Shown here piece by piece: positions 34,413-46,180 of a DNA stretch of 64,000 bases; position 1 is the first letter of the stretch, and the number at the start of each line of letters is the position of its first letter. The notes beneath the pieces are model-generated. The model was not told the DNA's origin. It searched no databases and worked only from the letters and a program-made list of their open reading frames with translations. Made by a program: the position numbers and the translations under genes. The DNA comes from Siphonodentalium dalli. Lineage: Eukaryota; Mollusca; Scaphopoda; Gadilida; Siphonodentaliidae. The stretch lies in assembly GCA_032622095.1 (NCBI GenBank), contig CP136066.1, forward strand, positions 194,176,816 to 194,240,815. Direction: 5' to 3'.

Positions 34413-36560
34413 GGTCCGAAACATTTAACACATCCATCTTGATTATGAACCTTTGATACATATCGGCATAACATTGACTTTCAAAACAAATGAGAGTGAA
34501 CATGTGACATGGTGGAAGGAAAAGTACTTGCAGAGCAAATAGACGAATTAAATTTTAAAAATAATTTTATTAGATTTTAAGGGTTGGTTAGTTCAATCAA
34601 TATTACACAGACACTTTCAGAAGCAGATGGGTGTTGTCTCTGCACTGTGTTCTACATATATAGGAGACGGGAAATTCTTCATTATAAAGGTCCATCTTTT
34701 TATTCGCATCTGGTCTGGCCCGTACAGCTACATGTAACCAACGGATAAAAGATATTTATGAAACGGGCAAAACGAGGGTCGCCTGCGAGCTGACATTCCA
34801 ACACTCACTATTTCGAAGTGTTGTCACAAAAGGAATATCCCTCAAAAAAGGTGTACACTGGGTCTCACTATGAAAATGTATTTCACGTGGATCGAAGATG
34901 GTGTGAAAGCTCCACTCATTTCAAATCAGCGGAAAAGATATTTGCCCATTCTCAAGAACTATGTTGGTTAGAAATAAAGTCTATAACCAAATTAGTAGCA
35001 ATACATTTAAGAACTCATGTAACAATTTGTGTATTATCAACATGATTCATGCGGTATTCGCGAGGGATCAAAGAGCCAGAGGGTGATACCTTGCCTCACC
35101 TTATGCAAACTAGTAAATAGCAGAACAGTTTCCAGTCAATTACAATATATAACTATAGCGGAATCCAAAACTGACCTGCTTGACATATTTTAATGTAGAG
35201 ATGGCACGATTGGTTCAAAGAGCATAGCCTTGTCAAGATTGCATAAATTAGAAATTAAAATGAAATAATGCAGGTGATCTTTTAATTGAATACAAAAAGC
35301 AGATGAAGATGGGTTAAATTATACTGAATTATACGGGATATTCATGAATGAGAAATATTTTAAAACCATGTTTTAATTAAGATGTCTCCATTCATAATAC
35401 ATTTGGTCACAGCTATAGGTGACTATAAGACTTGATAAATATGATAACATCACACCATTTTGATATTAACTCGCTTTTTTAAACTCTCCATGTGCTTAGT
35501 CATTAATCTGCGTCGTCTCCACCAATAGGCAACAGATTGTTCCTCAGTCATTTCATTTATAATGTTTCTTAGTTCTGATATCAGAATTAAGGTTACGGTT
35601 CATTTTATTTTCGCGATCTCTCCAAATCAATGAGCCCACTCCAAGAATCATATCTACCAGTGGATCATAATTCTCAGCAGTTGTTAGGTTAGGGTTCTTT
35701 TTCTCGGTATAACTTGTTGAGCAGGCTCCAAAATCAATGAGTCTGAGACTACTTTGAAACATCTACCGGTGGATCAGTTATTTTGCAATATATCGTCGTT
35801 GAGTATTTCCTCAATACGGCTGAAAGGATGTTCCTCCTATTAATAATAGTATTATGCAGTGGATAAGTGCCGTCTATATCTATTTAACGATAAAGAGCGT
35901 TATGTGCTATTTTTCCCCGATACGGTAAACATAAAGAGCGTTTAGTTTACTACGGTGCGGAAAGCGAGATAATGCTCTGAATTTGGTGGAAATAGCTTTG
36001 TGTATACCGACACGAATATATAATTTGCGGACATTGAGATTGCTATACGTATCAGCCAAATTCGATACCCGGTACCTGGAATGAACTATAGGCTACATCA
36101 CTCGATACAAATATAGTGTTAACTTAAAGTTCCACATAAAAATAAATATTCCTTCAAAGTAACTAACAATTGTCGAATCCAAACGGAAATGGCTAATTTG
36201 CAACTCAACAGTAGTGTCTGCAATTTGGTGTTTGTGATAATGTAAATTATAGGTCGAAAAATACAAGTACTGCCGGTAACCGGCGTTAAAGCAATTATAT
36301 AGCTGTGATTTCAATTTTCCAAACATACCAGTACGTGAGTGAGATAGACGCCGTCTATTAAAAACGTTTGAACAGACTATAATAATTGACGCTCTTTATT
36401 CATACATTAGGAGGAACAGACTAATAATGGACGCTCTTTATTGAATTTATCTACAGTACAGGAAACTGGCCTCAAACTACATTATTTCAGTGATTTGATC
36501 TATTATCCCACTTAAAGCGGGACAGAGTCTGTACCATCATAATATAAACAAACACCAGAA
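34413..36560. repeat. Repeat-rich block paralogous to 46181-48390
   Basis: Collinear markers: GATTATGAACCTTTGAT; GCAGATGG.TGTTGTCTCTGC; family-R repeat (34960-35520); the doubled-TIR MITE (35888-36444); and ACTACATTATTTCAGTGAT then GGGACAGAGTCTGTA. No gene is seen. The 75-codon frame near 34818 and others are not conserved as protein. Confidence 0.75.
35888..36444. mobile_element. MITE with doubled terminal motif, copy 1
   Basis: The left end has ATAAAGAGCGTT twice (35891 and about 35931), separated by about 40 bp. The right end has GACGCTCTTTATT twice (36388 and 36430) in inverse orientation, each after GAACAGACTA. A single motif copy with different flanks occurs near 50396, 56832 and 62270, so a family is dispersed here. 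Confidence 0.6.
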
Positions 36561-37169
36561 AAGTAACTTTTTATGCTTTTGTTTACATAACAATGGTCAA
36601 ACAGATGACAATAACATACTGTTTATGCGATATTTCTTATTTGTATACGGACAAAGTATGTCTACATTTTGATGTTCTTTCTGTTTGTGGCGGTTTTTGA
36701 CGGGTATAAATATTTTCACAGGATACCCACCGCCAAGGCCAACCGTACCTTTAACCAGAAAGTTTGCAACTTGATGTAAAATGCCATCGATACATCCTCG
36801 GAACAACCACTCCAGATGTTGGAGTAGTTGCTGCACCAGCGGGTTTCTTTGGTAACGTTCCTTTCAACGAATTACAAGCATTTACTATTTTGTTGGTGGA
36901 ATCATTTCCATAATGTTTATGCCCAATAAATCATCCCGAATAATGTATAAATATTTACTTGACTATTAATGGCATTTTTAATTAAAAAGCTAAAACTAAT
37001 TGGTTCTGCCAGAATATATTATGGCAACAGTAATTCATTTTTTCAATCATCGCTGGTCAAGATTAATTAGTAATATTTTAAATATTGACATTTATACACT
37101 CTTTATGTTGCGATAATTAAAATCTGAAATTCATAGACAGGTATAATTCATTTCTTTCAAAATTAAGTA
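36561..37169. other. Region before the BEN remnant, intron-like
   Basis: Contains one arm of the foldback-MITE family near 36700-36765 (ATACCCACCGCCAAGGC). The rest is AT-rich with no frame. It ends with a good splice-acceptor-like sequence, AATAGTCTTTTCAG, at 37184-37197. Confidence 0.4.
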
Positions 37170-37702
37170 AATTTTATTCTGAAAATAGTCTTTTCAGATG
37201 TTCAAAATACCGACAACACTCAGGGTACAAGTTGTACTGACGCTCAGCATACTGATGACAGTATTAATGTTCAGAATCAAATCACAAACAATACTGTTTG
37301 TACAACTACAATTTGTACTGATGAATGTCATAATGCTAGTAACAGTGGCAGTTCCATTCGGCCACTCACTTATGTTGGAGACATAGAAATGATAGAAGAT
37401 ACCCCTGGAGACGGTGCAATAATAAAATACAGTGATGTAGTAAATAATGATGTACTTTTGACAAGCACCATTGGCACATGTGAAGATGATTACATTGACA
37501 ATACATATGATTACGGTTCCCAAAGTAACCTGTTCCCTGTTGACATCTCAAATTAAATGGTTGTCGACCGGGCTCTTGACATCTTATGAGAAAAGTTGTC
37601 AAGAGCATACAAAATTCTATAACCAGTTTGGAAAAACAAACAGGCGACATCTCGGAAAGGGTGTCGAAAATAGAGACTAATGTTCAAAAGAAAGGCATAT
37701 GA
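37170..37702 (+). pseudogene. Acidic/coiled-coil ORF upstream of BEN ORF
   Basis: From about 37170 a frame without ATG reads through the acceptor-like site as SDVQNTDNTQGTSCTDAQH and on to DTPGDGAIIKYSDVV and YDYGSQSNLFPVDISN, then meets a TAA at 37554. By comparison with 4197-4450 the ancestral frame went on into a coiled-coil-like segment (KSIQNAITSLEKQTGDISER) and stopped at 37700-37702. Here a 12-bp deletion, a 7-bp deletion and two stops break it. The start at a 3' splice-like site suggests an internal or last exon. It overlaps the next frame by about 23 bp. Confidence 0.5.
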
Positions 37703-38137
37703 CACCCCTCATAATCAATATACTGCAAAAATGCAGTGCAATATTGTCAATGAAAGTACAAGTAAAAATAATGATGTAGTGGCTGCAATTCCAACAAGTG
37801 CCACAGCAGCCACACACCATGTTACTGTTACAGAACCATATATGCCACTACTAACCACTGGCAACCCGGTGGTAATTGGATCAGATGATCCACTGCACCC
37901 TGTTAAAATGGGTGTTTATGACTACCAATCACTATTCAGACATGCAAATAGCCCAAAACAGATGCTATTCAAAATGTTGAAAGTTTTTTTTTTACAAAGG
38001 AAGAATTGAATTGTTCTATGCAATCGATATACATACATATGAGAAAGCAATACCACACCCTGGCAAACATGCATGACAACAAGTTTAATGAATGGGTGAA
38101 TGATAAATGCAGGCACACCAAAGTGAAAAAAGATTAA
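37680..38137 (+). pseudogene. BEN-domain ORF with T10 frame break
   Basis: Starts MFKRKAYDTPHNQYT, continues through a low-complexity linker and KMGVYDYQSLFRHANSPKQM, then LFKMLKVF before a run of ten T (37984-37993). After the run the matching frame reads TKEELNCSMQSIYIHMRKQY and FNEWVNDKCRHTKVKKD, ending at TAA 38135-38137. Hydrophobic pair + FTKEEL, then a Trp-containing segment and a Cys-Arg basic tail fit the BEN domain, a DNA-binding or adaptor domain of chromatin proteins that is also found in viruses and transposons. The T10 run puts the two halves in different frames in both copies, so this is likely dead, unless slippage is used. Family assignment is by eye. Confidence 0.55.
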
Positions 38138-38773
38138 ATGAATTGATTATCTTACCTTGCACCTGTTCTGTGAGACCGCTTCCAAAATTTCAAACAACCT
38201 GTTAGAATCGAAAAACGCGACCACTCTATTCCACGGTTCACGCCGAAAAGAACGCGTAGGAATTCGCTATGAAGTCACCCAGGTTTCTGATTGAATGACG
38301 TGAATGAAAAGTTTGGGGAACCCGAGGGGTTCAAATTTATACAAATAAATTTTAGCCAAATGTGATAATTATAATTTATAGCCAAAGGTGATATGTATGT
38401 TTCATCATGAGCTATGAATAAAACTTCAACTTCAAACAGCACAACGTACAAATGTGACAAAATGGTCTCATTTCTACGAACTATATATTTGTATTCGGTA
38501 TTTGCGCGTGATCGTGGAAGAATCAAATTTTCACGAAGTGCTTATACGTAATGACGGAACAGGGCGCTTCGAGTTGCCACAATTTTCGCCCCTTCAACGC
38601 CGTGCAATTAAAGGGGTGGGGGCTAAATCCGGACATGTATGTGGCTATCTTTTATAATGAACAGAATTATATAACAAATGAATTAATTTGAGCCATTAAT
38701 TAGTGCAAGATACGCTCACGTGCTCTATGAATGATGCAAACAACATGATATTGTAATAAAAATGAATTTATGA
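38138..38773. repeat. Third partial copy of the 5.2-kb unit
   Basis: 38138-38468 matches 4864-5203, and 38469-38773 matches positions 1-312. The 5.2-kb unit was therefore already organised tail-to-head here. It stops at AATTTATGA, where family-B sequence begins. Confidence 0.85.
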
Positions 38774-40381
38774 TATCATGAATGAATTTGGTGATGTCTT
38801 AGACCTCATCAATAACCCTTGCTGATACAATTAAAAAGGAAACATACCGAGCCATCGAACGGGTCAACAGATTAACCATAAACATGTCTTCCGCTTATAA
38901 GGTCCAGCCTAATAAGTCCACTAACCCTATAACTCATACACACATTCTTCATCCTGATCTACCCTCCAAAAATGTACAGGGTACAATCGATGTTATTAGT
39001 GACTTAAAGGAAGATTTTGTCATGAATTCTGAGATGTCCATTCATAACAAAAATGTTAATCAAAATCAAGTTAAACGCTTCAATACATTTTGGAGTAGGC
39101 CAGATGTTGTAGTGGCCCCTGCAGATAAAGGTTTGGGGCTTTCTATTAATACAGTAGATTGGTACGTTAGTGAATATAAAAGGCAACTGGCAGATGATAC
39201 AACTTACAAAGAGGTACCATATGCACAATATTATATCACAAGGCATTGAACAAATTGACAGAATAGCCTATAAATATAGGAACAGTACTATTACTTAACT
39301 TAACAACGTAATAAATTAATTGGAATAAAATCCGAAGACATCATAATGCCATCATTAAACATTTCTCAAAAATCCATAAACGTAAAACTGTGCCTTCCCA
39401 TGCTAACTAACATAGTTTAACTGAAAGGCCGATTTGTAACGGATATTCAGCCATTTGACTTTGAAAGCCTATATAACGGGTGAGGAACGAGGATATGTAT
39501 AATGCTTTCAATTTTTTAAGATCCATTCTTAATATAGATGATAACCACTATAACTTTATGGTAGACCTCTTTGAATTTATCCAGAAGTTTTCTTTTTTCC
39601 ACGTTGGTTTCAGCAAGCTGTACCAACAAATTGACGGGTTAGCAATGGGTGCATAGGCGGCTAACCTCGTACTCCTAAGGAGTGAATGTTACATGTTTAT
39701 GAACAACATTATTATGGATCATAATAAATATTTTTAAGGTACATTGATGACAGTACATTATGTGTTGAAATTGAACCTAGACTTCTAAGCCTCTTTATTA
39801 ACATAATCAAAATATTAAATACCCTAACCACATTAACATAGAATTGGAAGTTAGCAAATTTTGTACAAAATTCCTAGATTTAACTATATCTATTAACCAT
39901 GCTATGTTCTTCGAAAATAAACTACATGTTAGGTTATATCAGAAAGCACACAACACATACTCCTATACTCATTATAAATCAAACCACCCCTCATATATTA
40001 GCTGGAATTATTAAAACAGAATGCCACAGATATTTTAGAAATAGCACTGACATTTCAGACAATGATTTGTATATGTAACTCTTTGTTAACAGACTATTGA
40101 AATGTGGTTACCCCTTGTCATTTATCACAAGACATCTTATTAAATACGATGATATAGTTCATATAGATTTTTTTGGAGTGAAACTTAATACAACTCCTTA
40201 TAAGAAATGCAATGCCACAATAAAGTATTGTCAGTCAACCAAGTCGCATATACCTATTAGGAGAAATGTTCTTTGTGTTGCACCTAACAGTCGTATAGGC
40301 TATGAAATGGGCAAGAAACTTCACCTTCGGGCACTCACTAAAAAGAGACTCCATGGGAAATTGACTCCACATTTTCATTAG
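38771..40381 (+). pseudogene. Penelope-like reverse transcriptase remnant B5
   Basis: Begins inside family-B sequence (TGATATCATGAATGAATTTG) fused to the 5.2-kb unit, with a further deletion of the segment before ACCCTTGCTGAT and a large internal deletion near 39455. It contains the ADKGLGLSINTVDWY block, the GLAMG block with the same TAG (39654-39656) as B1-B4, an altered catalytic block YIDDS, and a thumb ending KCGYP. The last frame reads to HGKLTPHFH and stops at 40379-40381. It is dead. Confidence 0.8.
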
Positions 40382-40783
40382 CAATTGTGGCATTACTAAC
40401 AAGGAGCCTTTAGCATTATGTTTTCATTGATAACTCCACTCAATTGTATGAAAACATTAGATAAAGCAATGTAACTACTTAATTAATATTAATAACTTCA
40501 ATTACCTTCACATGTCTATTATTATAGTACAGCTACCAATTTGCATTTATATGTTGACATGGCATTATTTTAACTCAGCTACCAATTAAATTTAATTCTA
40601 ACTTGTCTACCAATTTACATATGTATTTTGGCATGTTATTAATTAATTAACCCTGTTTTAATCATTTTAATTTGTAAACCTTAACCTTGCCCTAATCGCT
40701 TGTAACTAAATTGTCTTGGGTAAACAAAACCCTTTTTGAAATCCTGACAAACCCATAGGACACTTTCGTTTTTGTTTTGTAGT

Positions 40784-41205
40784 ATGAATTCCTGGTCAGA
40801 CGAGGTGGTAAACTACATTACCAGCCAACACAATGTTGAAGTTCATTACTATACGCCCGATGAGCTACTAGATCTTACCTATCTGGTATTACCCGTATAA
40901 AAGATTCGATATCAGTCCTGGATAAGGATCTTAATGTGTTCTGGCTCCACAGAATTGAAGCTGGAAGCAACTTCATCTTTTATGTTGGATACCACCATAG
41001 AACAATCGACTTTTGTCCAATTCGAGATTTCAATGTCTTTATCCACAAAAAGACCAGCAACATTACATTAAGGATTTCTATGGCAGAGAACAGAATCTGC
41101 AGGATATTCTTAAAAGACATATACATTAACCTCAAGATTAGTGTCCTTTATCGCATCTACCGATACTATTTCTTCATGGACATAAACTTCGGAGAAGAGA
41201 TGTAA
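40784..41205 (+). pseudogene. ORF2 of family B, copy with B5 (one-base deletion)
   Basis: The ATG follows TTTTGTAGT. It reads MNSWSDEVVNYITSQHN to DELLDL, where one T is missing (near 40876). The rest continues in the next frame from about 40880 through ISVLDKDLNVFWLHRI, TIDFCPIRDFNVFIHK, KTSNI and RICRIF to LYRIYRYYFFMDINFGEEM at 41203-41205. It supplies the intact C-terminus missing from the 24308 copy and matches the C-terminus of the family-A ORF2 (LYKLYHYYLFTDLDF). Confidence 0.65.
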
Positions 41206-42420
41206 CTTTCTCCTAATTTGAACATTAACTTACCTTACGATCAGTGTCCATACTTAGTTTTATTGCCATTACTTTCCTGGACATTTACTTTTAATTAAGA
41301 TTGTATGCCTAATTTTAAATCTGAATATTAAGTTACCTTAAAATCAGTGTCCATATTTAATTGTATTGACATTACATTCGTGGACATTTGCTTTGAAATA
41401 AGACTGGATACATAATTTCGGATGTTAAATTTAAATAACAAAATCTTTTCCTTTTACAATTAATTTAAATTCTTATCAGTGTTGTTATCATAGATACTGA
41501 CTAATTATTCTTAAATACTTTAATTTGATAAGAATTTAATCTTTTATGCTGTATACCACCATAGAACAATCGACTTTCGTCCAGTTCCAGACTTTAATGT
41601 CTTTATCCACAAAAATACCAGCAACATTACATTAAGGATTTCTATGGCAGAGAACAGAATCTTAAAAGACATGTACATTAACCTCAAGATTTGTGTCCTT
41701 TATCGCATCTACCGATACTATTTCTTCATGGACATATACTTCGGAGAAGAAATGTAACTTCCTCCTAATTTGAACATTATCTTACCTTAAGATCAGTGGC
41801 CATACTTAATTTATTGCCATTACTTTCCTGGACATTTACTTTTAATTAAGATTGTATGCCTAATTTTAAATCTGAATATTAAATTACCTTAAAATCAGTG
41901 TCCATATTTAATTGTATTGACATTACATTCTAGGACATTTACTTTGAAATAAGACTGGATACATAATTTTGGATATTTAATTTAAATAACAAAATCTTTT
42001 TCTTTTACAATTAATTTAAATTCTTATCAGTGCTATCATAGATACTGACACTAATTCTTAAATACTTTAATTTGATACGAATTTAATCTTTTATGTTGCA
42101 TACCACCATAGAACAATCGACTTTCGTCCAGTTCGAGCAAGGATTTCTATGACAGAGAACAGAATCTTAAAAGACATGTACATTAACCTCAAGATTTGTG
42201 TCCTTTATCGCATCTACCGATACTATTTCTTCATAGACATAAACTTCGGAGAAGAAATGTAACTTCCTCCTAATTTGAACATTAACTTACCTTAAGATCA
42301 GTGGCCATACTTATTGTATTGCCATTACTTTCCTGGATATTTACTTTTAATTAAGATTGTATGCCTAATTTTACATCTGAATATTAAATTACCTTAAAAT
42401 CAGTGTCCAAAATTATAACC
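40981..42420 (+). repeat. Triplicated ORF2 tail and 3' repeat
   Basis: CACCATAGAACAATCGACTT occurs at about 40992, 41561 and 42103. Units of about 570 and 541 bp each hold the last 50-70 codons of ORF2 plus the following AT-rich repeat. The second and third ORF2 tails have internal deletions (for example RICRIF lost at 41655 and the FNVFIHK segment lost at 42137). Copy 1 of the segmental duplication has a single tail. Confidence 0.85.
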
Positions 42421-45086
42421 AAAATTGTTGTTTTATGTTTTGTTTTAATTTTATAGCTACCATGGCATGTATGCCATATACGGGTTATTGGTTGGGCCAT
42501 TTGTGGACGAGCTAACCTTGTACAACTTCTTGCGAGTAAAGGCCGAAAAGTTTGTGTTCATATGCTTAATATGGCACGGTTAGCAACTTGCATCTGAGGA
42601 TGATCCTATTGGTTTTATTCATCTTTTGACCTTTCAAAACTTTTACCTCTTTGGTCTTTGAAATTAATAAGTTTTACCTTTTCCTTAAATTAATTTTGTT
42701 TAGGGCTTTTGATTTTAATTAACCTCTTTCGACCAGTACATGCCAAATTCTTTCAAGCCGCTCCAAGATCTTGCTCTTCGATTCTAATTTTTTTTACAAG
42801 AACACGAGGAACAGTGTCTGCACGTGATTGGGACCCTGAACCTAATATATCCCCCCTTCTTTCAAATACTTTGCAGACAGTCTCCTCTTGTCCTTGTCAT
42901 CCAACACATTTTTGCACCGCCAATATTTTGGTCAACTTGCAAGTGCATTACTCTTACTTGGTTTCTGTCATTCTAGTGTGCTAGGTTTGGAATTGCTTAC
43001 CCTGGAACTCGTGTTACCTGGTCAGACACCACTTATCTAAATTGGTTACACATAAAAACAAGTTACATCTGTGTTCCATTATCAAGTTGACGGAAAACTG
43101 TTTCAGCAAACCATGCATAGTTGAGATACAATGCAACAGAAACATGTTAAGCCGTATGCCATGTCAGAAGTGAATGCCAGACAATTAATTGTATATGCTA
43201 TTTAATTTAATTAAAAATACAATATATTAGCAGGAACTTTGAAAATTTGAATGGACTATCAGTCATTTCAGAAAAATATTTAGTTGAACCTCCAGTAGGT
43301 TTGAATGAGGAAATCCGCTGTCATGTGTCCACCAAATAGAGGACGTTACAACATGTTTAAACCAATTTAACAAAATTGACAAGGCAAATAAAACACCTTT
43401 TGGAAATCTCTCTACGGTGTTTCAGCCAAATCAAAGCAATTCAGAAACAGCAACCAATGACATGCGAGACTCCCGTGTTTTCAGCCATTTTGACAAATTC
43501 TAGTTGACGATTTTACCACACTAACTAACCATGGCTGGTTAAGTAATTGTAGTGTAGTTTAGTCAATATTGGAGATAGTCTCAATGCAATTGTACCAGAT
43601 GCTCATGTTACCATAACTGTTGAAAAGCAAGTCTCACGATGAACAAAATCGGATGGTGATGATCCGAGGGGAATAATTTTCCATGAAATGACTGAAGCCA
43701 GTGGTCAGGCAGCTATCAAATTCAAGTGGCAATCATTTTGTATTTGCGGTGTAATATATATATATACAAACTGCAGACATTCGGGGTGGTCAATTCCTGG
43801 AAATTGGGTTGATGAATTAAAGAGGGTATTGTGCAGTTCAACATGGATTCTTCTAAATTGGACATTGTTTTCTATCATGACCCTCAGTACAATCATAGGT
43901 TGGTGTATCATGTAGGCTCTTAAAGTTAAGCACATAAATGCCATGCTCTATTAATTATCTGACCCATTGTGATTATATGTGGAGTTGCGACATCAGTTGG
44001 AATTGCACTTTGCTGTCTCCGAAATGAGTTGTTTAATAACATTGTAACCAATAATGAATTAGAAGACATCCTGAATGTAAGATATCTGAAAAGGTATCTA
44101 ATCAATTTGACTTCTTCCACATAAACAGTAATACTAATAATAAAAGTGCATCACATCCCATATATGATGCTAATTAATCATTCAGCCACCAGTAAGGTTG
44201 GCATTGTAAACAAAATAAAAGGTCGCTGACCAAAATGTCCCCCGATGAAGGTGGCAGGTTTGAAGGATTTGTGGGTTTCAGATCACTATATAGGAATTGA
44301 TTACACCAATATAATACAAAGTGCATTTTCACTTAAATGTTGAGAATGATCAATAACTCTAAAATATATACTCAAAATCGCAGGTTCTCATGCTGGATGA
44401 CATATGTGCCAAGTTTAAAAGAAGTTAACTGGAAAATGACGGAATACAGGTTCGGGCAAAAGATGCGTTCCAGGATGTACTATTCTGTCGAAAAAGGGAA
44501 ATAACTCCCCCCCCCCAAAATGAATCTGACTAACTCAAAATCGCAGGTTCCCATGCTGGTTGACATCTGTGCCAGGATTTAAAATAATATACCGGACAAT
44601 GACGAAATACAGGTTCGGACATAATATGCGTCCCTGGATGCACGATTCGATGTCGAAACGGGCAACACCCCCGCCAAAATGAGTCCGACCGAACTCAAAA
44701 TCGCAGGTTCTCAACTGGTCGAGACTTCACAAATGAATTATCTTGCACAAAAGGAAAAATGTGATAAAATTACAATTTCAAATATTAAATGAAAAATTGA
44801 AAACGCATTGTTTTGGACGAACATGTGACAACAAAATATGAGACTCAAACTTGTACATCGCATCGGTTTGATTGAGAGAAAAAAAACTAAATATTCATCG
44901 GCCTATATCCAAAATTTTACAGTCAAAAGATAAACCTAAAAACGTGATCATTTTAAATGTGGTTTGAAATTGAAACAAACTATAAATAAAGACGATATGG
45001 AGATTTGGAACATCAAAACATAAACCTTGAAAAAAAGAATTATCTTTATTCGCATATTCAACACACGAAAATGCCCTCTTTATCAA

Positions 45087-45416
45087 CTAGAGACAAGTGA
45101 GATATGCTTCGTGAAAACAGTACCACACCAAAACAAATATCTGTAAATATGAACAAGGTAAATAAGATTTATCCTGATGAATAAGCTTAACAAACTTCCC
45201 ATAGCCTCTCCCAAATACAAACTCGTGCAAAGACAGTTGATCAACATGTATGGAGATTCTATTACCTGCCATGACAGATTGAATGTCATATATGATTGAC
45301 TGCAGAGAAATTGTACTCTGTTCCACCAACTGAGAGAAGTATTCCTTTAAATTTAACAAATAATTTAACACAAAGTTCAGAGAGATTGATGAAACATACC
45401 TAGACACCCATGTCAA
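45087..45416 (-). other. Conserved reverse-strand ORF, copy 2 (uncertain)
   Basis: A minus-strand frame of 109 codons containing NLKEYFSQLVEQSTISLQSI and ISIHVDQLSLHEFVFGRGYG. It matches 28309-28591. GGCAGGTAATAG inside could act as a donor site. No recognised family. Confidence 0.25.
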
Positions 45417-45665
45417 TCAAGTTTTATCAAACTTCTTCACTAAAGATATACAACCCATTTTCAAATGTGAAAAGAAAGAAACGAATATGAAGCATCAACC
45501 TAAATTTAGACGAAAAAAAAACCTGAAATAGTATTGAAAAAGAGAAACTTGATAGTTCAGTTGGAATTCTTAAAACCTGGAAACTTCAGATAATTTGATG
45601 TTGCATGGCTCATTGTATATTGATTCAGTCTAAAATCAATATGCATTTCAGAAAGAACCTAGAAC

Positions 45666-46180
45666 ATATTACAAAAAGGTCGGAAGTATTTAATGGTTTT
45701 AACATTGATAATTTTGTCACAAAAAAAGCTCCGCTCAAATCTTGCCAACAATTAGCAGATGACGTGACAGTTATCAAATGATATTTCAGTTTCATGGATG
45801 TCATTCTAGACACCCTTCCGAAAGACACAAAAACGATTGAGACAAACCATTCATCATTTCTATCCCATCTATATGTGTGTATTTGTTATTCGTTCCTTTA
45901 CCATGGTCAGCCATACTTTAGTAAACTTTTGCTCATCAAAATAATCTTGATTTTATTCTAAAACTTTTCAAACTCTATTATCCATGATATTATCAAATTG
46001 AAGAATCTCCAATCCCAATTCCCTTTAAGTAAGTTCAGGACTAATTAATATCTCGAGTGAATTTCGTGATTACAAAGTATTTTAGATGATAATCAATAAC
46101 AAGTACCAAAATCCGTTCGCCGCATTATGGTAGTTTCAGAAATGGTAAGCTGGCGGCAGAAAAAAAATATACATTACACA
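45666..46180. other. Empty site of element A and unique filler
   Basis: Begins AGGTCGGAAGTATTTAA, the counterpart of the right flank of element A. It then has about 490 bp absent from the other copy, with a frame reading FNGFNIDNFVTKKAPLKSC that soon stops. No gene is called. Confidence 0.4.

Larger units (their letters stand above)
33947..34456 (+). other. Open frame over the right inverted repeat (uncertain)
   Basis: An ATG-started frame of 169 codons covers the right inverted repeat of element A and runs past its end into flanking DNA. The C run at about 34358-34372 encodes a proline string. The left inverted repeat, read on the minus strand, gives related peptides (VALQNVYL versus VALRNVYL; PPGSLY in both), but that follows from DNA similarity. 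I doubt it is a gene. Confidence 0.15.
40410..45665. repeat. Segmental duplication, copy 2 (pairs with 23997-28900)
   Basis: Collinear with 23997-28900, including ORF2, the shared 3' motif, the TGTCCCCCGA repeat near 44235 and the reverse-strand ORF near 45.2 kb. It lacks the three local duplications of copy 1 and ends at the position where element A is inserted in copy 1. Confidence 0.85.
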
